Source of the DNA: Rhizobium freirei PRF 81
GTDB taxonomy: Bacteria > Pseudomonadota > Alphaproteobacteria > Rhizobiales > Rhizobiaceae
Reading direction: 5' to 3'
Length of the DNA: 64,000 bases
NCBI RefSeq assembly: GCF_000359745.1
Contig: NZ_AQHN01000055.1
Span: forward strand, 417,931-481,930
This document shows, piece by piece, positions 1 to 7,944 of the stretch. Position 1 is the first letter of the stretch. The number at the start of each line of letters is the position of its first letter. The notes below the pieces were generated by a model. It searched no databases, was not told where the DNA came from, and saw nothing but the letters and a program-made list of their open reading frames with translations. The position numbers and the translations under genes were made by a program.

Positions 1-716
1 AAGACGATCAAGGTCATCACGGAATTGATCAGGCTGATACCCAGGCCTTCCAGCACGCTGGAAAGGCGCATCGTATCTTCCTGAACACGCTGCGAGGCAC
101 CCTCGATGTGACGCAGTCTCTCCCACTTCGACATGTAGAAGTCGTTCATCGCCGTGCGCCAGCGGAAGATGTAGTGGCTCGTAAAGAAATCCGTCAGGAT
201 CGAGACGAACATGCTGAGGAACGCAATCTGCGCAAAGATAATCATCAGCGAATAGAAACTTTCGGTCGTCACCCCCGGCTGCTTTGTCAGCGCAGCCTGC
301 AATAGATCACCAAACGGACGGCGAAAATTATTGATGACCACGCTTACCTGAACACCGAAATAGGTGACCAGGATGATGAGCGCCGAGCCCCAGAGCGACC
401 AGATTTTCCAGGGATGGTTCCAGGCACGAATGTGCCATGCGCCGCAGAAGACGAGGATACAGACAAGGAAGAACCCGTAAAACCAGAGATTTCCCCAGAG
501 CAGGAAATAGCTGAGATCGTATGGCTCCTTTCCCTCCCCCGGCATGACGAAGCCTAACCGAGTTCCCAAGCCGGAAAAGAACGAATACCAGACCGCGATG
601 CAGGCAAGCGTCCAGACCGCCATCGAGATGAAGAACAATTTGGGCTGAGGGAAGAAGGAGTGGAACACGGCAGATAAGCTTCCTTGATCGGGTTCTGAGC
701 GGAACCGCAATGACAT
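1..716 (-). CDS. bacA: BacA/SbmA-family peptide transporter, 5' part (runs off the left edge)
   Basis: Partial inner-membrane protein of the SbmA/BacA family, which imports peptides (including nodule-specific cysteine-rich peptides in rhizobia) and affects very-long-chain lipid modification. I translated the minus strand from 716. After a short leader comes FHSFFPQPKLFFISMAVWT, then a hydrophobic stretch, a GKEPYDLSYFLLWGNLWFYG segment and further membrane helices, the layout of the SbmA/BacA N-terminus. About 238 codons are present; the rest lies left of the window. ATG at 716 (MSLRFRSEPD) is in frame. A GTG at 668, just before FHSFFP, is an alternative and has an AAGGAAG upstream, so the start is uncertain. 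It diverges from padR. Confidence 0.85.
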   Translation of the reverse strand, partial: MSLRFRSEPDQGSLSAVFHSFFPQPKLFFISMAVWTLACIAVWYSFFSGLGTRLGFVMPGEGKEPYDLSYFLLWGNLWFYGFFLVCILVFCGAWHIRAWNHPWKIWSLWGSALIILVTYFGVQVSVVINNFRRPFGDLLQAALTKQPGVTTESFYSLMIIFAQIAFLSMFVSILTDFFTSHYIFRWRTAMNDFYMSKWERLRHIEGASQRVQEDTMRLSSVLEGLGISLINSVMTLIV

Positions 717-984
717 CAGTACCCGGGGAACCTAAGACAGTTCGCCAGGAGCGGCAACCGGCAGAGAGCTATTCTTACGTAGATGTAATTGCTTATCCCG
801 CGATCGTGATGCAGTTGTTCAGGATCAAATCTTCACTCATTGAGTGAATTCATCTTTCTCTGAGCGCCCCCTTCTCAACCATCCCCTCCCGGAAATCACC
901 CCTCTTGCGGATAACTATCTTACGATATATATCTTACGACATGACTAACGATACAAACCTTCACACTTTAAAAGGAGAAACGAA
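717..984. promoter_or_regulatory. bacA-padR divergent intergenic region with PadR-type direct repeats
   Basis: No gene is visible here. Two copies of TATCTTACGA lie near 918-927 and 932-941, 14 bp apart, in an AT-rich stretch 45-65 bp before the padR start. A third, near-identical copy (TATCCTACGA, 1041-1050) sits inside the 5' part of the padR reading frame. Sequences of this kind are typical autoregulatory sites of PadR repressors; binding is inferred. A strong ribosome site (AAAAGGAGAAA) precedes ATG 985. Confidence 0.55.
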
Positions 985-1665
985 ATGAGAGGTTTCAGAG
1001 ATCGCATGTTCGGAGATAGCTTTGACATCGTCGAGGCATATATCCTACGACACGGCCGAGGCCGTGAATCGCACGGCGAGCACAGGAGAGACTTCATGAG
1101 AGGCTTCAAGGGCGGCATGTTCGGCGGCGGGTTTCGTACCGGCCGCAAGTTCGACGCAGCCGACCTGCAGCTCATCATCCTCGCCCTGCTCTCGGAGCAG
1201 CCGCGCCACGGCTATGAACTGATCAAGACTTTTGAGGAGCGCTCCGGTGGCTTCTATGTGCCGAGCCCTGGCGTCATCTACCCCGCCCTCACCTATCTCG
1301 AAGAAACGGGCCAAGCCGAAGTCGAGGTGAGCGGCACGAAGAAGCTCTACCGCATCACCGAAAGCGGCCAGAAGCGCGTCGACGACAATCGTGATCTGGT
1401 GGAAGCGACATTCGCCAAGCTCACCGCGATCGGCGAAAAAATGGCCCGCGTCCGCGAGGTTTTCGACGGCGGCGAGGATGATGGCCGCGACAGCCCGTTC
1501 GATCGCCATGGCGCCGGCGACGTGCATCGCGCTCGCCACCTGCTGCGCTCCGCGCTTCGCTCGAAATTCCCCTGGAGCAAGGCCGAAGGCGCACGCATCG
1601 CCGCAATCCTCGAGCGCGCCGCCGCCGACATCATCCGCGGCGAACCGAAAAACGGCGAAGAGTAG
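985..1665 (+). CDS. PadR family transcriptional regulator
   Basis: Winged-helix repressor of the PadR family, 226 residues from ATG 985. The PadR domain begins about residue 57 (DLQLIILALLSEQPRHGYEL) and continues through the conserved SPGVIYPALTYLEETG and KKLYRITESG segments. The C-terminal half is a charged helical region, as in PadR-s2 or long PadR types. There are two possible starts: 985 (RBS AAAAGGAGAAA) and 1096 (RBS AGGAGAG). Both begin MRGF and continue with a similar Gly/Phe-rich stretch, because operator, RBS and start appear to be tandemly duplicated, 111 bp apart and in frame. Ligand and targets are unknown; its own promoter and bacA are candidates. Confidence 0.88.
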   Translation: MRGFRDRMFGDSFDIVEAYILRHGRGRESHGEHRRDFMRGFKGGMFGGGFRTGRKFDAADLQLIILALLSEQPRHGYELIKTFEERSGGFYVPSPGVIYPALTYLEETGQAEVEVSGTKKLYRITESGQKRVDDNRDLVEATFAKLTAIGEKMARVREVFDGGEDDGRDSPFDRHGAGDVHRARHLLRSALRSKFPWSKAEGARIAAILERAAADIIRGEPKNGEE

Positions 1666-1689
1666 AATTCCGGCGATTGAGCCCGGACA

Positions 1690-2442
1690 TCAATTATCCG
1701 GCAATGTCAGGATGACCGGCCCATTGCGGGTGGCAACGATCGTGTGTTCGTACTGAACCGTGGGCGCCTGCGGATCGGCATAGAGCGTCCATGCATCGTC
1801 GCCACCCTCTGCCCAGGTGGCGCCGAGCGACAGAAACGGCTCGACCGTGAAGACCAGGCCGTCTTCCATGATCCGGGTCTCGGAAGGATCCGCCCAGGTG
1901 GAAACTTCGCCGGGCTCTTCGTGCAGCGAGCGGCCGATACCGTGGCTGGCGAGATTGGCGATCAAAGTATAGCGGTTCTTCTGCGCGAAAGCGCCGACGG
2001 CCTGCCCGATCTTCGCAAGCGGCGCGCCGCTCTTCACCTGATTGAGGCCGACCCAGAGCGCCCGTTTGCCGTCCCGGCAAAGACGCTCGATCTTCGGCTT
2101 GGCCGGCGGCACGGTAAAGGATGCGCCGGTATCGGAAAAGAAGCCATCCTTCTCGGCCGAAACGTCGAGATTGACCAAGTCTCCAGCCCGGATGATGCGG
2201 GGACCGGGAATGCCGTGGGCCACTTCCTCGTTGACGCTGATGCAGGTGGCGCCGGGAAACTTGTAAACCAGTTCCGGCGCCGACTGCGCGCCGGCATCCT
2301 CCAGCACCTTGCGGCCGATCGCATCGAGCTCCAGCGTGGTAATGCCCGGCTCGAGTGCAGCGGCCATCGCCTGCAGCGCATTGGCGCAGATACGGCCGAT
2401 ATCTTTCAGCTTGGTCAGTTCTTCTTCAGTCGAGACGATCAT
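1690..2442 (-). CDS. map: type I methionine aminopeptidase
   Basis: Cytosolic metalloenzyme that removes the initiator methionine from nascent proteins. It has 250 residues, usual for a bacterial type Ia enzyme without an N-terminal extension. The expected residues are in order: substrate His76 (AHGIPGP), metal ligands Asp93 (NLDVS), Asp104 (FSDTG), His167 (ASHGIG), Glu201 (FTVEP) and Glu232 (QYEH). It is convergent with padR, with a 24 bp gap. Rhizobia often carry more than one map gene; whether this is the housekeeping copy cannot be told from the window. Confidence 0.93.
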   Translation of the reverse strand: MIVSTEEELTKLKDIGRICANALQAMAAALEPGITTLELDAIGRKVLEDAGAQSAPELVYKFPGATCISVNEEVAHGIPGPRIIRAGDLVNLDVSAEKDGFFSDTGASFTVPPAKPKIERLCRDGKRALWVGLNQVKSGAPLAKIGQAVGAFAQKNRYTLIANLASHGIGRSLHEEPGEVSTWADPSETRIMEDGLVFTVEPFLSLGATWAEGGDDAWTLYADPQAPTVQYEHTIVATRNGPVILTLPDN

Positions 2443-2573
2443 TTACGGCTTCCGGCATGCTCGTGCTCTCGGCAATGGTCTGCGAGAGGTTAAGATTTGG
2501 CTTTCGCCTCTTCACCCCACACAGTCAATGCCTTTCTGGCCGATGGGACGGACTTTCGCCTTTCGAAGTCGGA

Positions 2574-3086
2574 TCAAAGGCGCGGATCGTCCGACAGTAA
2601 TGCCCAGCGCTCGTGATCGCACCATTCCCCGCCGATCTTCAGATATTTCGGCGAGAACCCCTCCTTGCGGAAGCCTAGCCGCTTGACCAAAGCGATCGAA
2701 GGCTGGTTGCCGGGCTGGATATTGGCCTCCAGCCGATGCAGGCCGACCGCATCGAAGGCATGTGCCACAGCCAGGCGAACAGCTTCCGTCATGAAGCCTC
2801 GACCGGCAAAGCCCACCATGCCGTGATAGCCGAGAAAGGCGCTGCGGAAACCGCCCCAAACCATCTGGCTGATATTGACGACGCCGATAATGCCGCCGGA
2901 ACCGGGATCGCGCGCCACCAGACCGATGTTCGGCCCTGTCACCGTCTGACCGAACCAGGCGTCGAAGCCGGCCCGATCAAGAAAAGGATGAGCCCATGGC
3001 ACATGATGAGTGCTGCTCGCGATATTGGCGGCGATGAGTTCGTCCGCATCCGATTGCCTGACGGGCGCGATGATCACTTGCGGCAT
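2574..3086 (-). CDS. GNAT family N-acetyltransferase (RimJ/RimL type)
   Basis: Acetyl-CoA-dependent N-acetyltransferase of about 170 residues. The fold is visible as the N-terminal QSDADELIAAN segment, the IGVVNISQM beta strand, the acetyl-CoA loop region around GYHGMVGFAGRGFMTEAVRLA, and HRLEANIQPGNQPSIALVKRLGF followed by EGFSPKYLKI, which is the signature of ribosomal-protein alanine acetyltransferase-like proteins. The substrate is unknown. It is followed downstream by map on the same strand after a 131 bp gap with no evident gene. Confidence 0.88.
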   Translation of the reverse strand: MPQVIIAPVRQSDADELIAANIASSTHHVPWAHPFLDRAGFDAWFGQTVTGPNIGLVARDPGSGGIIGVVNISQMVWGGFRSAFLGYHGMVGFAGRGFMTEAVRLAVAHAFDAVGLHRLEANIQPGNQPSIALVKRLGFRKEGFSPKYLKIGGEWCDHERWALLSDDPRL

Positions 3087-3107
3087 GGCTCGTTCCCTGT
3101 TTCCACC

Positions 3108-3157
3108 GGAGTATGATGCCGAAAAGTGTTAGCGGTTTTCGGACGACATCATGCTCC
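3108..3157 (+). repeat. Palindromic interspersed element, copy A
   Basis: A 50 bp imperfect palindrome. Outer arms GGAGTATGATG and CATCATGCTCC enclose an inner stem CCGAAAA / TTTTCGG with loop GTGTTAGCGG. It has the same architecture as the elements at 20068-20112 and 59777-59824 but different arm sequences. It lies between the GNAT and DoxX-like genes. Elements of this look are, to my knowledge, common in rhizobial intergenic regions. Confidence 0.8.
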
Positions 3158-3201
3158 ATTTCTTTGATTCTGGAGCGAGCGTTAGCAAATCGAATCAGAA
3201 A

Positions 3202-3630
3202 TCAAAAGCTTCGATCGGAAAACGGAATCATTCTGCGAACCGCTTCATAACGAAGATAAAGTCCGCCCCAGGCGATCACGCCGACATAGACGCCGAACAG
3301 CAGATGCGAAAAGATCGGGCTGCCGACGCGCAGATGGGTGGCGATCGCCCCTCCAAGAAGACCCGTCAGCAGGATCGCACCGAGGACCGACGTTCTCGGG
3401 ATCGCATAGAGAATGGCGCAGCCGAGTGTGATGACGCCGAGAAGCCGCGCAAGCGCTGGGTCGGCGGAATAGCCGAGCCCCGCCATCGTCTCCGTAACCA
3501 CCGGAAGCGGGATGATCTTGATCACGCCATCGAAGACAAGAAAGGCAACGATCAGCCCGCTGAGGATCATGCCGGCCACGCGCTGGGCTCGCGTGACGGA
3601 CGAGGTAGATGAATCGAGTGCATAAGACAT
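3202..3630 (-). CDS. DoxX-like small membrane protein
   Basis: Protein of 142 residues with four predicted membrane segments: VAGMILSGLIVAFLVFDGVI, ARLLGVITLGCAILYAI, VLGAILLTGLLGGAIATHL and LLFGVYVGVIAWGGLYL. The spacing and the LLGGAIATHLR motif fit the DoxX/DoxD-like family of four-helix inner-membrane proteins, whose members are linked to redox and stress functions; the precise role is unknown. It lies 30 bp downstream of the AHSA1-type gene on the same strand and is probably co-transcribed with it, in the block that also holds the ECF42 sigma factor. Confidence 0.8.
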   Translation of the reverse strand: MSYALDSSTSSVTRAQRVAGMILSGLIVAFLVFDGVIKIIPLPVVTETMAGLGYSADPALARLLGVITLGCAILYAIPRTSVLGAILLTGLLGGAIATHLRVGSPIFSHLLFGVYVGVIAWGGLYLRYEAVRRMIPFSDRSF

Positions 3631-3660
3631 GTTCGTATCCCCCGGAATTGAATCGGAAAT

Positions 3661-3954
3661 TCAGATCTTCGCCGTCAATGCGGCAAGCTGCTCGGCACAT
3701 TGGGCCCATCCCTGACGGAAGCCCATCTTCTCGTGCGCCTCGCGATCCTCGGCTGACCAATGCAGCACGGTTGCCGTATAGCGGGTCTTGCCGCCGGCGC
3801 GAATGTCGATCTTGGCAGCCGACACCGTCCATGGCAGCGGAGCAAACCACTGCTTCAGCAGCTCTTCCTCCGTCCAGCAGCGGAAGATCTCGTCACGCGG
3901 CGCGTCAATGATGCGCGTGAACGAGAGTTCGTGGCGCTGGCTCCGCTCGGTCAT
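3661..3954 (-). CDS. Shortened AHSA1/SRPBCC-domain protein (internal deletion)
   Basis: Only 97 residues, while family members are usually about 150. The first half is normal for an activator-of-Hsp90 homology 1-like START/SRPBCC protein (FTRIIDAPRDEIFRCWTEEE, then LKQWFAPLPWTV). After DIRAGG the sequence jumps directly to KTRYTATVLHWSAEDREAHEKMGF, which is the normal C-terminal helix region. About 50 central residues that form several sheet strands are absent, yet the frame is kept. It may be a product of in-frame deletion between two glycine-rich segments and could be non-functional. It sits upstream of the DoxX-like gene and downstream of the ECF42 gene. Confidence 0.78.
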   Translation of the reverse strand: MTERSQRHELSFTRIIDAPRDEIFRCWTEEELLKQWFAPLPWTVSAAKIDIRAGGKTRYTATVLHWSAEDREAHEKMGFRQGWAQCAEQLAALTAKI

Positions 3955-4054
3955 ATGTCGGTTCCTCTTTGCAACTTCGCACGGCCTGCGCCGCTTATAC
4001 TCTAACGACGTTCGGGACCGCCGCTTTCAGACAGCGTGGACACAAATTTTTCGA

Positions 4055-5314
4055 TTATTTTGCTGCAGCAGCGACAGCATCTGCGCTCAGACGATCGAGC
4101 TGGTGGCGGATATGGGTCGCCTCGGCGGGCGAGCGGGCAAGTGCAATTGCCCTATCGAAGGCGATGCGTGCCTCCTGCGGGCGGCCGAGCTGCGCCAGCA
4201 AGCCGCCCGTTACGCCATGAAAATAGAAATAGCCACCGAGCTGCGTTTCGAGCGGCGCGATCAGCGCCAGAGCCGCCTCCGGCCCCTTCAGCTTGGAAAG
4301 CGCGACCGCCCGGTTGAGCGTGACGACAGGAGACGGTGTCAGGCGTTCCAGCATTTGATAGAGAAGATCGATCTCCGCCCAGTCGGTGTCTGCGGCGCGC
4401 TTCGCCCGCGAGTGCAGCGCCGCGATCGCTGCCTGCACCTGATAAGGTCCCGGACGGCGATGGCGGATCGCCTTGTCGAGCAGGGCAAGCGCCTCGTCGA
4501 TCGAAGTCCGGTCCCAGAGCGAGCGATCCTGCTCTTCCAAAAGGATGATCTGCCCATCCGCGTCGAACCGCGCCGCCTTGCGCGATTGCTGCAGCAGCAT
4601 CAGCGCCAGCAGCGCCATGGTTTCCGGCTCAGCCGGAAAGATCCGTAGCAGCAGCCGGCCAAGCCGGATCGCCTCGTCGGCAAAGGCTGCCGCCTCGCGA
4701 TGCGTTCCGCCGGCCGAATAGCCTTCATTATAGATCAGGTAGATCATGGCGCTGACGAGCGCCAGCCGCTCGCTTCGTTCCACGGCACCAGGTGTTTCGA
4801 AAGGAACGCCCGCGGCGGCCACGCGCGCCTTCGCCCGGGTGATCCGCTGTTCCATGGCACTGTCGCTGACCAGAAACGCGCGGGCGATTTGCTGCACGGA
4901 AAGGCCCGAGACAATACGCAGCGCGAGTGCAATCTGCTGTGTCGCCGGCAGATCCGGATGGCAGCAGATGAACAGCAGCCGGAGAATATCATCGCGATAG
5001 CCAGAGCCGTCGAGCCGTTCGGCAAGGTCGCTCTCTGCATCCTCAGTATCGGAAATCGCCTCCTCGTCCGGCAGGCTTTGCAATTTCGCCTGCTTGCGCA
5101 CCGTATCGATGCCGCTGTTGCGGCCGACGAAGATCAGCCAGGCGATCGGATCGCGTGGCGGCCCCTTGTCGGGCCAGGCCTTCAGCGCCCGCAGGCACGC
5201 CTCCTGAAAGGCTTCCTCTGCGGTATCGAGATTGCGGAAATAGCGCAGCAGCGCTCCCAGCACCTGCGGCCGGGCATTGGTGAGCGCGATATCGATCCAG
5301 GCAAGATCCGTCAT
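4055..5314 (-). CDS. ECF42-type RNA polymerase sigma factor, module 1
   Basis: Sigma-70 family ECF protein of 419 residues. Sigma region 2 lies near the N-terminus (DTAEEAFQEACLRALKAWPD, then IAWLIFVGRNSGIDTVRK), region 4 follows (RIVSGLSVQQIARAFLVSDS), and a long C-terminal extension of helical repeats carries the family marks YLIYNEGY, LLEEQDRSLWDR and SPVVTLNRAVAL. This long TPR-like extension and the directly upstream DGPF/YciI gene define the ECF42 group. No anti-sigma factor is nearby, as usual for ECF42, where the extension controls activity. Its start overlaps the stop of the partner gene by 4 bp (ATGA), so the two are translationally coupled. Target genes beyond its own operon are unknown. 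Confidence 0.92.
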   Translation of the reverse strand: MTDLAWIDIALTNARPQVLGALLRYFRNLDTAEEAFQEACLRALKAWPDKGPPRDPIAWLIFVGRNSGIDTVRKQAKLQSLPDEEAISDTEDAESDLAERLDGSGYRDDILRLLFICCHPDLPATQQIALALRIVSGLSVQQIARAFLVSDSAMEQRITRAKARVAAAGVPFETPGAVERSERLALVSAMIYLIYNEGYSAGGTHREAAAFADEAIRLGRLLLRIFPAEPETMALLALMLLQQSRKAARFDADGQIILLEEQDRSLWDRTSIDEALALLDKAIRHRRPGPYQVQAAIAALHSRAKRAADTDWAEIDLLYQMLERLTPSPVVTLNRAVALSKLKGPEAALALIAPLETQLGGYFYFHGVTGGLLAQLGRPQEARIAFDRAIALARSPAEATHIRHQLDRLSADAVAAAAK

Positions 5315-5685
5315 GTTGCTATTGTCCCCGGCCTGAACAGATAAAGCGGGCGAATTTCATAGGCTCCCACACCCGGATTGGCGGCTGCCAGCTCCTTCGA
5401 GAATTCGAGTGCCGCCTCGAGCGATTCGAAATCGACGACGTAGAAGCCCAGCAATTGCTCTTTGGTCTCAGCGAAGGGGCCGTCGATGACGATCGGCTCG
5501 TTCTTGCCCTTGCGCAGTGTCGTCGCCGCCGTCGTCGGCATCAGGCGCGCCACCGGCCCAAACTTGCCGGCCTCGGCGAGCGGCGCCTGCACCGCAATCA
5601 GCCGCGCCATCGTCGCCTCTTCCTGCTCCTTGGACCAGGCGAACACGGCGTCTTCATCGTTGTAACATAGGATCGCGTAGAGCAT
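5311..5685 (-). CDS. DGPF/YciI-family protein, ECF42 partner, module 1
   Basis: Small alpha/beta protein of 124 residues in the YciI-like superfamily, with the DGPF signature (IDGPFAETKEQLLGFYVVD). The start at 5685 (MLYAILCYND) is chosen because AAGGA lies 8-12 nt upstream and the family begins with this beta strand; a longer reading frame to 5745 is open but has no support. DGPF proteins are encoded beside ECF42 sigma factors and are their main regulon members; their biochemical role is not established. A matching promoter lies at 5708-5734. Confidence 0.9.
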   Translation of the reverse strand: MLYAILCYNDEDAVFAWSKEQEEATMARLIAVQAPLAEAGKFGPVARLMPTTAATTLRKGKNEPIVIDGPFAETKEQLLGFYVVDFESLEAALEFSKELAAANPGVGAYEIRPLYLFRPGTIAT

Positions 5686-5707
5686 GAGGACTTCCTTCTC
5701 CAGTAAA

Positions 5708-5734
5708 GACGAGGAAGTATCACTCGTACCGACA
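5708..5734 (-). promoter_or_regulatory. Predicted ECF42-dependent promoter of module 1
   Basis: Reading the minus strand: TGTCGG (5729-5734), a 17 bp spacer, then CGTC (5708-5711), 22 nt before the DGPF start codon. Published ECF42 promoters carry TGTCGA in the -35 region and a C-G-rich tetramer in the -10 region. The same arrangement with the same spacing precedes the second DGPF gene, which supports an autoregulated promoter. Confidence 0.65.
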
Positions 5735-5749
5735 GGTCCCGTCAAAAAA

Positions 5750-6799
5750 TTATCGTTGGAGATGACCGGCTTGGCGGATGAGGTCGATCAGGCCGGCGAC
5801 CTCGCGTAGACGCGGAGACGACAGTTGCAGATCGCGGTCCGTACGCTCGACGATGACCAAATCGTCATGCGGGATGACGAAGGCGTATTGCCCACCCGCT
5901 CCCCAGGCAAAATAAGAGCCGGCCGGAAGGTGAAATACGTTCCTGCCACCATTCCCCGTCGACGATACGGCTTCGCTCGTCCACCAGAGATATCCGTAGC
6001 CCAATCCCTGATCCGCATCCGAATGAGGCGTCGTGCTTTCACGCACCCATTGCTGGGGAACGATCTGCTGACCGTTCCAGTGCCCGTCATTCAGAAAGAG
6101 GAGCGCAAACCGGGCAAGGTCGCGCGCACTCATTCGGAATGTGTAGGCAGCATGGATGGATGCCTCTCCAAGAAACTTGTGTTGGGCACGCGGGTCGTAA
6201 TCCTGCATGTCGATCTTGCGGGCGATTTCGTTTTCGAAAGCGTCATAGATCTGCGTGCCGGTCGCCTTTTCGTAGATGGTTCCGAGCGCGTTGAAATCCC
6301 AGTTGTTGTAATACCAGAAGGTGCCGGGCGCATGGCTGAATCGTTGCGGCCGCGCTGCCGCCATGGCCGGCGTCTCGTAGAGAGCCGGGTGATACACGCC
6401 GGACCGCGCCTCAAGCAGCATCTGGATCGTCGCCTGCATTTCCTGCGCCGATAGCGACGGCGGATTGTCGTCGATCGCAGCCTGTTGCAGCGTCGCACTG
6501 AGATCGATCTTGCGATGCGCAACCGCAATCCCGATCAGCGCATCAAGCAGACTTTTACGGATCGACGCCAATTCCATCGGCTTCTCCGTATCCCCCCACT
6601 CGGCAACGACTACCCCATGCTGAACGACCATCACTGCGCTGACATCATGCTCGTCCGCAAACGCTTCCGCCTCGGCCAGCTTTGCCGCCGACCACCCGGA
6701 TTCCTCTGGTGACGGATGCGCCCATTCTGCGGAAGGAACCGTTTGCGCCATCGCTGGAGCCGATAGCATTGCAGCGAATAGCAGAGAGACGAAACGCAA
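5750..6799 (-). CDS. Secreted serine hydrolase, beta-lactamase/penicillin-binding-protein-like
   Basis: Protein of 349 residues with a signal peptide (MRFVSLLFAAMLSAPAMA-Q) and a class C beta-lactamase-related domain. The SxxK motif is seen as SIRK (in MELASIRKSLLD), the Y-x-N motif in WYYNNWDFNALG, and late family strands as GLGYGYLWW and YFAWGAGGQYAFVIP. It is probably periplasmic, acting as an esterase, D-aminopeptidase or 6-aminohexanoate-dimer-hydrolase-like enzyme; true beta-lactam resistance cannot be inferred. It lies upstream of the ECF42 module 1 pair on the same strand. The ECF42 promoter falls in the 64 bp gap after its stop, so it is probably a separate unit. Confidence 0.85.
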   Translation of the reverse strand: MRFVSLLFAAMLSAPAMAQTVPSAEWAHPSPEESGWSAAKLAEAEAFADEHDVSAVMVVQHGVVVAEWGDTEKPMELASIRKSLLDALIGIAVAHRKIDLSATLQQAAIDDNPPSLSAQEMQATIQMLLEARSGVYHPALYETPAMAAARPQRFSHAPGTFWYYNNWDFNALGTIYEKATGTQIYDAFENEIARKIDMQDYDPRAQHKFLGEASIHAAYTFRMSARDLARFALLFLNDGHWNGQQIVPQQWVRESTTPHSDADQGLGYGYLWWTSEAVSSTGNGGRNVFHLPAGSYFAWGAGGQYAFVIPHDDLVIVERTDRDLQLSSPRLREVAGLIDLIRQAGHLQR

Positions 6800-6921
6800 A
6801 GCTGATGTCCTGTTTCAAAGTTGTCGCTGAGATTTCGAGGAATCGAGCGTTTTCAGTGACGGAGCCCGGTCCCGCTCGTTTTCTCGGAAATATCAAGGTG
6901 AAAGTTTCGCAGCCATAGCCT

Positions 6922-7884
6922 CTAAGTACCGTTTCGCCGGATGCTCAGAGCGCCCGCCTTTGCATCAAGCTCTGCGACCGCCCCCATGAAAACGCTCGCC
7001 GGGCTGTTGCCGTGCCCGAGTGGTAGACCGCCAAGTACCGGCACCTCAAGCTCGGCCAGATGTTCGCGCAGGATATCGATGACCGAAAAACGGCGATCGA
7101 ATTCGAAATCGGTAAACTGGCCGACAGCCACGCCCGCCAAGCCGCTCAAATGTCCCGCCTTGCGCAGCATGGTCATCTGCCGGTCCACTTGGCCACGATA
7201 CATGCCCACCGCCTCGAGCAGCAGGATCGCGCCATGCAGATCCGGCAGCGCCCAACCGGCACATGTCGCAACCATGTCGAGATTGCCGCCGATCAACCGA
7301 CCCCGACACTCTCCACTTGTCGTCAAAGCGAAGGTCGGCTCCTCCGGGCGCGAGGCAATGACGATGTCCTCGGCTGTCATCATCGCCCGGTGTAGCAGCT
7401 CGCACGTGTAAGCACTGACACCATCGTCATTGGCCCCGGCAAAGAAAGCTCCGTGAATGCTGGCCAATTGGCCGTTCTTCAGAACGCTGAGCAGCAATGC
7501 CGTGATGTCGCTGAAGCCGATAACGAACTTGGGGTCGCGTCGGACCGCCTCGAAGTCCAATTGGTCGGCGATGCGATACGAACCTTTGCCGCCGCCTGTG
7601 GCGAAGACCGCCCGAACATCGGGATCACGAAACGCGGCGTTGAGATCCGCCAATCGCTCCTCGTCGGTGCCTGCAAGATAATCTCGTTTGCAAAAGGCAT
7701 GTTCGCCGAAGTCTATGCTTAGTCCCCAGCCTTTCAGGATTTCGGCATGCCTCAAAACCCTATCCCTGTCGGGTGGACTTGCGGGCGAGACGAAACACAC
7801 CTTATCGCCCGGCCGCAATGGCGGCGGGATCATGATCCGATCCGTGCTGGTCCGACTCAATGATTCCATGCCGAATTTTTGCAC
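6922..7884 (-). CDS. LD-carboxypeptidase (peptidase family S66)
   Basis: Serine peptidase of the S66 family that cleaves the L,D bond of murein tetrapeptides in the cytosol during cell-wall recycling, or acts on related peptides such as microcin C. The domain starts at LRPGDKVCFVSPASPP. The nucleophile region is FVIGFSDITALL (Ser in GFSD), the Glu region is LLLLEAVG, and the His region is GLPLGHGNSPASV. The frame opens with GTG at 7884; in-frame ATG codons at 7869 and 7833 (MIPPPLRPGD) are alternatives, and the last gives the usual N-terminus of about 303 residues. Confidence 0.88.
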   Translation of the reverse strand: MQKFGMESLSRTSTDRIMIPPPLRPGDKVCFVSPASPPDRDRVLRHAEILKGWGLSIDFGEHAFCKRDYLAGTDEERLADLNAAFRDPDVRAVFATGGGKGSYRIADQLDFEAVRRDPKFVIGFSDITALLLSVLKNGQLASIHGAFFAGANDDGVSAYTCELLHRAMMTAEDIVIASRPEEPTFALTTSGECRGRLIGGNLDMVATCAGWALPDLHGAILLLEAVGMYRGQVDRQMTMLRKAGHLSGLAGVAVGQFTDFEFDRRFSVIDILREHLAELEVPVLGGLPLGHGNSPASVFMGAVAELDAKAGALSIRRNGT

Positions 7885-7944
7885 GAAATATCAGCCGGCG
7901 TCAGCCCGCGTGACGACTGGTCCGATGAAGGATTCCAACGGCCC

